DNA of 17,641 bases from JAGPHI01 sp036641735 (GTDB taxonomy: Bacteria; Bacillota; Clostridia; Oscillospirales; Ruminococcaceae): contig JAVWEG010000046.1 in NCBI GenBank assembly GCA_036641735.1, positions 1 to 17,641 on the forward strand, written 5' to 3'. Both the position numbers and the translations under genes were made by a program. Positions 14,401-17,641 of the stretch are shown piece by piece. How positions within the stretch are numbered: the stretch's first letter is position 1; each line of letters starts with the position of its first letter. The notes beneath the pieces were generated by a model. The model saw only the letters and a list, made by a program, of their open reading frames with translations. It was not told where the DNA came from and did no database searches.

Positions 14401-16401
14401 ATCGGCACAGTTACTAAAGTTATTGGTACAGACCTTGCAGTTATTACCGATTACAAGCTTACAGGCTCAGGCACAGCGAACTATGTATTTACACAGCCTA
14501 CAGGAGTAACAGTAAATATTGCACCTGCAAAGCTTACTATCACAGGAGCTGCCGCCACTGCCAGAGAATATGATGGCACGATGAAGGTAGCCCTTACAGG
14601 CACACTTGCAGGTGTGGCAAATGGCGAAGCAGCAGATGTCATTGCACTTGCAGATACACCTATCGGCACAGTTACTAAAGCTGTCGGTACAGACCTTGCA
14701 GTTACTACCGATTACAAGCTTACAGGCTCAGGCATAGCGAACTATGAGCTTACACAGCCTACAGGGATAACAGTAACTATCAGCAAAAAAGCAGCCGCCG
14801 CGACACTTGCAGGCATTACAAGTGAAAAAGACATTGAAGTAGGCAAAACAAAGCTTGTTGGCGATGCGCTGATAGATACCACTATTTATGAGTATATTAT
14901 CAATAGTGCAATTGCAGCTATTGATGCAGGAGATGCAGCTTGGGGCGCAGCACTTACTATGACAGGCGCAGAGCTGAAAGCGGATTTTGTAGTGACAGAA
15001 GCAGTAACACCGCATATCCATATCAGAGAAAAAGTGGATCTTACATACCAAGAAGCAGGTGTAGGATTTGACCTAGCGCTTAATGTAAAGGTAAAAGCAA
15101 ACCAAGCTCCATTAGTTATTACTTCATTTACCGCCACATATGGCGATAAAGAAAACACACTTGCCACAACAGGCGGCACAGGCACAGGCGAAGTAACATA
15201 TGCTATTACAAAGGGTGATACATTAGCTACTGTAAAAAGTGGCAAGCTTACCATAGCTGGGGCAGGAGATATTACTATAGAAGCCACTAAGGCAGGCAAT
15301 GCAGATTATAATGAAGCAAAAGCAACGCTTGATGTAACAATAGAAAAGAAAAACCTTACAGTTGCAGACACAATAGTAGCATCTAAGGAATACGACGGCA
15401 CAGAAAATGTAACACTTCTAAATGGCACACTTGCAGGTATAGTAAATGGAGATACGCTTACCTTAGCTACACCTATAGGTAAAGCGGATAAAAATGTAGG
15501 CATTAATATTCCTGTAACAACAGAGTATACAGTTACAGGCGAAAAGGTGGCAAATTACAATTTTACACAGCCTACAGACGTAAATGTAACAATAGAGCCA
15601 AAGGCACTTACAGTATCAGGTACTAAAGCACCTAATAAAGTATTTGACGGCAAAAACGACGTAGTGCTTACAAACGGCAAGCTTGAAGGTGTAATAAATA
15701 CAGATGACGTTACCTTAGAGACACCTACAGGCACAGTACTGAATGCATACGTAGAAGATTGGGTGCCAGTAACTACATATTACACATTAGGCGGCGCAGA
15801 TAAAGGAAACTACACTCTTACACAGCCTACAAACGTAATAGTAAATATTACACGTACTCCTGTTACTATTACAGGTGTAACAGCTACTAAAATATACGAC
15901 GGCACAACGGATGTAACACTAGGCGGCACACCGGTGGCTAACGGCATACTTACGATGATAAACAAAGATGTGAAATTGAAAGAAGGGTATATCCCGACAG
16001 CCGGCAATGTAACAAATGCAAACTGGACAGGCAAACCGGTGGATGTTACTATCACAGGCAAATATTTACTTGAGGGCAATTTCAACTCTAACTACTTAGT
16101 AATACAGCCAAAAGTGACAGTAACTATAGAGAAAGCGACACTGAATGTACCTACAGGCGCAGATGTACCGACAGCAAGCGCAATAAAAAGCGGCACAGCT
16201 TTAAGTAACAGCACAATAACAGGCACAAAAGCCTTGCTTGGCGAAAAAGCAGTATCAGGTACTTGGGCTTGGAAAACTCCTGCTACAACAGTGACCGCAT
16301 CAGGCAAATACACAGCAGTATTTACACCTACGACAGGAAAAGATAACTATAACCCGCTTGAAGCACAAATACAAGTTGATATAGCAAATCAAGCACCTTA
16401 A
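11440..16401 (+). CDS. Giant mosaic lipoprotein with MBG-like and YDG-like repeats
   Basis: A 1653-residue exported lipoprotein, probably displayed on the cell surface; I do not recognise a named orthologue. MFKKSMSML plus lipobox LASC gives a lipidated C22. About 45-275 has short beta-strand repeats like a beta-solenoid. A Pro/Lys/Thr linker follows (about 288-320), then a helical FIVAR-like segment (about 357-401), then an Ig-like Big_3-type domain (about 411-510). A second strand-rich region of unknown fold runs to about 770. From 773 come two similar blocks: an MBG-like module (773-857) with three YDG-like modules (858-943, 944-1030, 1031-1115), an unassigned stretch (1116-1221), then MBG-like (1222-1303) with three YDG-like modules (about 1305-1387, 1388-1470, 1471-1563). 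The tail resembles another Ig-like repeat. YDG hallmarks are (Y/F)(N/D)G(T/K) and (A/G)NY...QPT. I see no LPXTG, SLH or transmembrane end, so the lipid is the only anchor. An adhesive or structural role is inference. Confidence 0.85.
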   Translation: MFKKSMSMLLACAMCITMLASCGKKASSEQTSKTEPNSAPAQSALPLESNPVEKLGNITKLVIDEAGDYIAEEGIKDVEIKADGVKLSKSTGLNTVIIGKEVDTGTVKLDGVEAKRIFVKGGGENSVHFTRCKFDKAILEHMDARTRLVVDTKSIIDEMYANSSAILELGGTVKSLTVSKDAKDSTIDIREGAKLTHFMLNAPATVNTAANIATMSIFASAVGTTLTVEAGATVATLATEAKITLNGLGRITQAITQKRANLGGELKADTVAVKETPILTTGMPNTASDKPVDKPADKAPVKPITPVTPPTDTTTNAKVDKTRLGDVLRAAFKNAGNVGTIWVQTENKYELKADQHYVTKAQVDAYAEAVKAAQAIFDDTKVTQKQVDDARASLTKAGEVFMAAGQNQVGVIVTSIELVKAPNKTLYCDNDKLELDGMQCKLTRGDGTILLVDAKDFAKNKITTEPAQGSTIDAWHNLHSHEYKEKPMDIVAKYSDTQLTFSSKVQVCQDSAKHIYSQAELVSALNDDSIACIVLEKNPIEEYEVPKGLKCKDKWVFVNNLTLKEFYRLGTAESATMPNKIFADNKSTLKWTDKNGYALNLLLGTDTTANTTIKVPDDKTKVEITLNGDKKVSEIAIRGNAIIGSYLFKDSTEGFKLDGTILRVQGKVSVNNPSTTTGPEEKDPNANVTEPKNKVPTIKLVNNAKIIVENDSEMELKEGALIIAEQGDANFEVTSAFTNNAGVCDNTTVKGLVGVVDKNLAPLKIAPKPAQKPLVFSSKSTATYGDAALTVAAAGGEATITNAVTYVITTDTDKIATLNGDKLAFSGAGSVTITATKKGNKNFADVTETQVITVAPKVLTITGAKAADRAYDGTTDVVLTNGILEGILNADDVALDTPIGTAIGKDVATGAAVTTHYTLKGAKKANYTIIAQPTGITVNITKAPLTITGAAATAREYNGTMVVALTGTLAGVANGEAADVIALADTPIGTVTKVIGTDLAVITDYKLTGSGTANYVFTQPTGVTVNIAPAKLTITGAAATAREYDGTMKVALTGTLAGVANGEAADVIALADTPIGTVTKAVGTDLAVTTDYKLTGSGIANYELTQPTGITVTISKKAAAATLAGITSEKDIEVGKTKLVGDALIDTTIYEYIINSAIAAIDAGDAAWGAALTMTGAELKADFVVTEAVTPHIHIREKVDLTYQEAGVGFDLALNVKVKANQAPLVITSFTATYGDKENTLATTGGTGTGEVTYAITKGDTLATVKSGKLTIAGAGDITIEATKAGNADYNEAKATLDVTIEKKNLTVADTIVASKEYDGTENVTLLNGTLAGIVNGDTLTLATPIGKADKNVGINIPVTTEYTVTGEKVANYNFTQPTDVNVTIEPKALTVSGTKAPNKVFDGKNDVVLTNGKLEGVINTDDVTLETPTGTVLNAYVEDWVPVTTYYTLGGADKGNYTLTQPTNVIVNITRTPVTITGVTATKIYDGTTDVTLGGTPVANGILTMINKDVKLKEGYIPTAGNVTNANWTGKPVDVTITGKYLLEGNFNSNYLVIQPKVTVTIEKATLNVPTGADVPTASAIKSGTALSNSTITGTKALLGEKAVSGTWAWKTPATTVTASGKYTAVFTPTTGKDNYNPLEAQIQVDIANQAP
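14271..14781 (+). repeat. Tandem 261-bp repeat encoding YDG modules 2 and 3
   Basis: 14271-14520 and 14532-14781 are two in-frame copies, offset by 261 bp (87 codons). By eye they differ at 20 of 250 positions, about 92% identical. Several differences are synonymous (for example GTTATC versus GTCATT). The other YDG modules in the gene are far less alike, so this pair is a recent duplication or is kept alike by recombination. Confidence 0.88.
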
Positions 16402-16438
16402 CCTAAAGCTGTTCGCAGCAAAGCATAATATCATTAAA

Positions 16439-16476
16439 AGCGGCGCTATCAGCCAATGCTGACAGCGCCGCTTTTT
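16439..16476 (+). terminator. Terminator of the giant lipoprotein gene
   Basis: GCGGCGCTATCAGC pairs with GCTGACAGCGCCGC (16458-16471) with one mismatch and a 4-nt loop, then TTTTT. It starts about 38 bp after the stop codon and is strongly G+C-rich for this region. Confidence 0.92.
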
Positions 16477-16486
16477 GAGTTTCGTT

Positions 16487-16533
16487 ATAAAAATATCGGC
16501 TATGAGCAAAATAGAATTGCCCGTAGCCGATAT
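16487..16533 (-). terminator. Terminator of the amidohydrolase gene
   Basis: ATATCGGCTA (16493-16502) pairs perfectly with TAGCCGATAT (16524-16533). On the minus strand the stem runs into TTTTTAT. It begins 3 bp after the amidohydrolase stop codon. The loop is 21 nt, long but acceptable. Confidence 0.75.
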
Positions 16534-16536
16534 CTT

Positions 16537-17641
16537 TTATTTACGGTATACACATTCGCCGCTTTTTATGGTGGCGAGTATTTTTATATCTGATATTGCA
16601 TTATGCTCTGCTTGTAAGGGGTTATCACTCAGTATTACAAAATCCGCTTGCTTGCCTATTTTAATACTGCCCTTTACGTCTTGCTCCGAGTACTGATAAG
16701 CGGCATTTACAGTAATGGCTTTTAGTGCATCTAACACATCAATACATTCACTCTCACCGAGCGTAATGCCGCTTTTGGTTTGGCGAATTACTGCGCATTG
16801 TACAGTCTCTAGCATATTTGGCTCTATTACAGGCGCATCTTGATGAAAAGTAAATGGAATATCGAGATTAAGCGCTGTATGTGCAGGGCTGATAGATGAA
16901 GCGCGCTCATATCCGAAATTAGATATATGAATATCGCCCCAATGCAAAATATGTGCTATAAAAAACGAGGGTATCATATTAAGCTGTGCTGCTTTTGCAA
17001 GCTGTGCCTTTGTGATAAGCTGGGAATGTATAATTACGGGCTTTAATAAGGCGAGGTTTTTGTTATCGGCGGATACTGACGATACAGCGTTAATATATTG
17101 CTGTATTGCGGCATCTCCGTTACAATGCGCCAGTATCTGTACACCGTCATTTGCGGCATTTGATACTGCATTTAATACTTCGTCATCTGTCATTGTGCCA
17201 TATCCGCAATAGTCGCCGCTGTTTTGGTACGGAGCTTGCATCCAAGCCGTTTTCACTTGCGGAGAGCCGTCTAAAAATATTTTAACTCCGCCTATTTTAA
17301 AATGCTTATCATACGCGCCTACAGATAAAGGCATTGCGCTTTTAAGCTGTGCAATAGAGGCTGTATCGGGATAGCCTACTACATCTATTTTTAATATGCC
17401 GCTGTTAATTAGCGCTGTGTATAAAGGCAGCATTTGCGCTACCATCATACCCTCCTGCACGGTGGCAATACCGTAAGACAAATATTTATCCTGTGCCTTG
17501 CCATAGGCTGCAAGCATAGAAGCAAAATCGGCTATAGGTACGCGCTTTATACAGGATATATATGCCGTTTCTTCCATATATCCTGTTAGCTTGCCATTAT
17601 TAATACCTATTACACCGCCTACAGGAGATTTAATATCGGCA
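16537..17641 (-). CDS. YtcJ-type amidohydrolase, C-terminal part
   Basis: The last 367 residues of a metal-dependent hydrolase of the amidohydrolase superfamily (Amidohydro_3/YtcJ group, usually about 530 residues). The frame is open to the window edge beyond the first in-frame ATG (17577), and the upstream codons (GGVIGINNGKLTGYMEE) fit the family, so the gene is cut rather than starting there. Visible features are VKIFLDGSPQVKTAWM, the metal/substrate segment LAHCNGDAAIQQY, VIIHSQL, FHQDAPV, and the C-terminal beta-sandwich part VKGSIKIGKQADFVIL. The N-terminal HxH metal site lies outside the window. Such enzymes cleave amide or related bonds in small molecules; the substrate cannot be told. 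A hairpin terminator follows its stop codon, convergent with the giant lipoprotein's terminator. Confidence 0.9.
   Translation of the reverse strand, partial: ADIKSPVGGVIGINNGKLTGYMEETAYISCIKRVPIADFASMLAAYGKAQDKYLSYGIATVQEGMMVAQMLPLYTALINSGILKIDVVGYPDTASIAQLKSAMPLSVGAYDKHFKIGGVKIFLDGSPQVKTAWMQAPYQNSGDYCGYGTMTDDEVLNAVSNAANDGVQILAHCNGDAAIQQYINAVSSVSADNKNLALLKPVIIHSQLITKAQLAKAAQLNMIPSFFIAHILHWGDIHISNFGYERASSISPAHTALNLDIPFTFHQDAPVIEPNMLETVQCAVIRQTKSGITLGESECIDVLDALKAITVNAAYQYSEQDVKGSIKIGKQADFVILSDNPLQAEHNAISDIKILATIKSGECVYRK

Noticed and set aside
11643..16313. Many minus-strand frames opposite the giant lipoprotein, often Ser/Val/Pro-rich
   Set aside because: They arise from repetitive codons on the coding strand; no ribosome binding sites or family features are seen.
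17577..17641. ATG at 17577 as the start of a complete short amidohydrolase
   Set aside because: The frame is open to the edge, upstream residues match the family, and the N-terminal metal site would be missing.

Overview
The window looks like chromosomal DNA from a low-to-moderate G+C Bacillota, most likely class Clostridia. The evidence is RNase Y, a T-box leader on thrS, YerB-type (DUF3048) lipoproteins, a DUF348/G5/3D-domain wall protein, strong AGGAGG-type ribosome binding sites, sigma-A promoters with 17-bp spacers, frequent ATA isoleucine codons and several lipobox signal peptides. The genus cannot be fixed from the sequence. I see no transposase, phage gene, CRISPR array or recognisable defence island.

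Region by region. (1) 1-98 is the first 32 codons of an unidentified minus-strand gene. (2) 198-512 is an intergenic block with two ~102-bp copies of a palindromic repeat, directly against the encoded CCA end of a minus-strand tRNA-Lys(UUU) (521-596) that has a consensus sigma-A promoter. (3) 696-1157 (minus) encodes a YbaK/ProX-type aminoacyl-tRNA deacylase. (4) 1414-5015 (plus) is a probable operon of three consecutive DUF3048 (YerB-like) lipoproteins. The third gene seems to use an ATC start, because its Shine-Dalgarno sequence overlaps the only nearby ATG. (5) 5090-6145 (minus) is a membrane-anchored DUF348/G5/3D protein, probably acting on peptidoglycan. (6) 6535-7170 (plus) is a YdcF/DUF218 protein. 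(7) 7228-9159 (minus) is threonyl-tRNA synthetase behind a T-box leader (about 9180-9437). (8) 9613-11169 (plus) is ribonuclease Y, divergent from thrS with the two -35 boxes 7 bp apart. (9) 11440-16401 (plus) is a 1653-residue lipoprotein built as a mosaic: beta-solenoid-like region, FIVAR-like helices, Ig-like domain, then two blocks each of one MBG-like and three YDG-like modules. (10) 16537-17641 (minus) is a YtcJ-type amidohydrolase cut by the window edge.

Two themes recur. One is translation and RNA metabolism (tRNA-Lys, deacylase, ThrRS with T-box, RNase Y). The other is the cell envelope (three DUF3048 lipoproteins, the 3D-domain protein, YdcF, the giant lipoprotein). Genes are separated by strong hairpin terminators, several of them shared by convergent genes, so most are probably monocistronic apart from the DUF3048 trio.

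The points most worth following are the tandem DUF3048 trio with its A-B-A' pattern and putative ATC start, the duplicated [MBG + 3 YDG] architecture with a 92%-identical 261-bp tandem repeat in the giant lipoprotein, and the paired palindromic repeats whose differences keep a hairpin intact.
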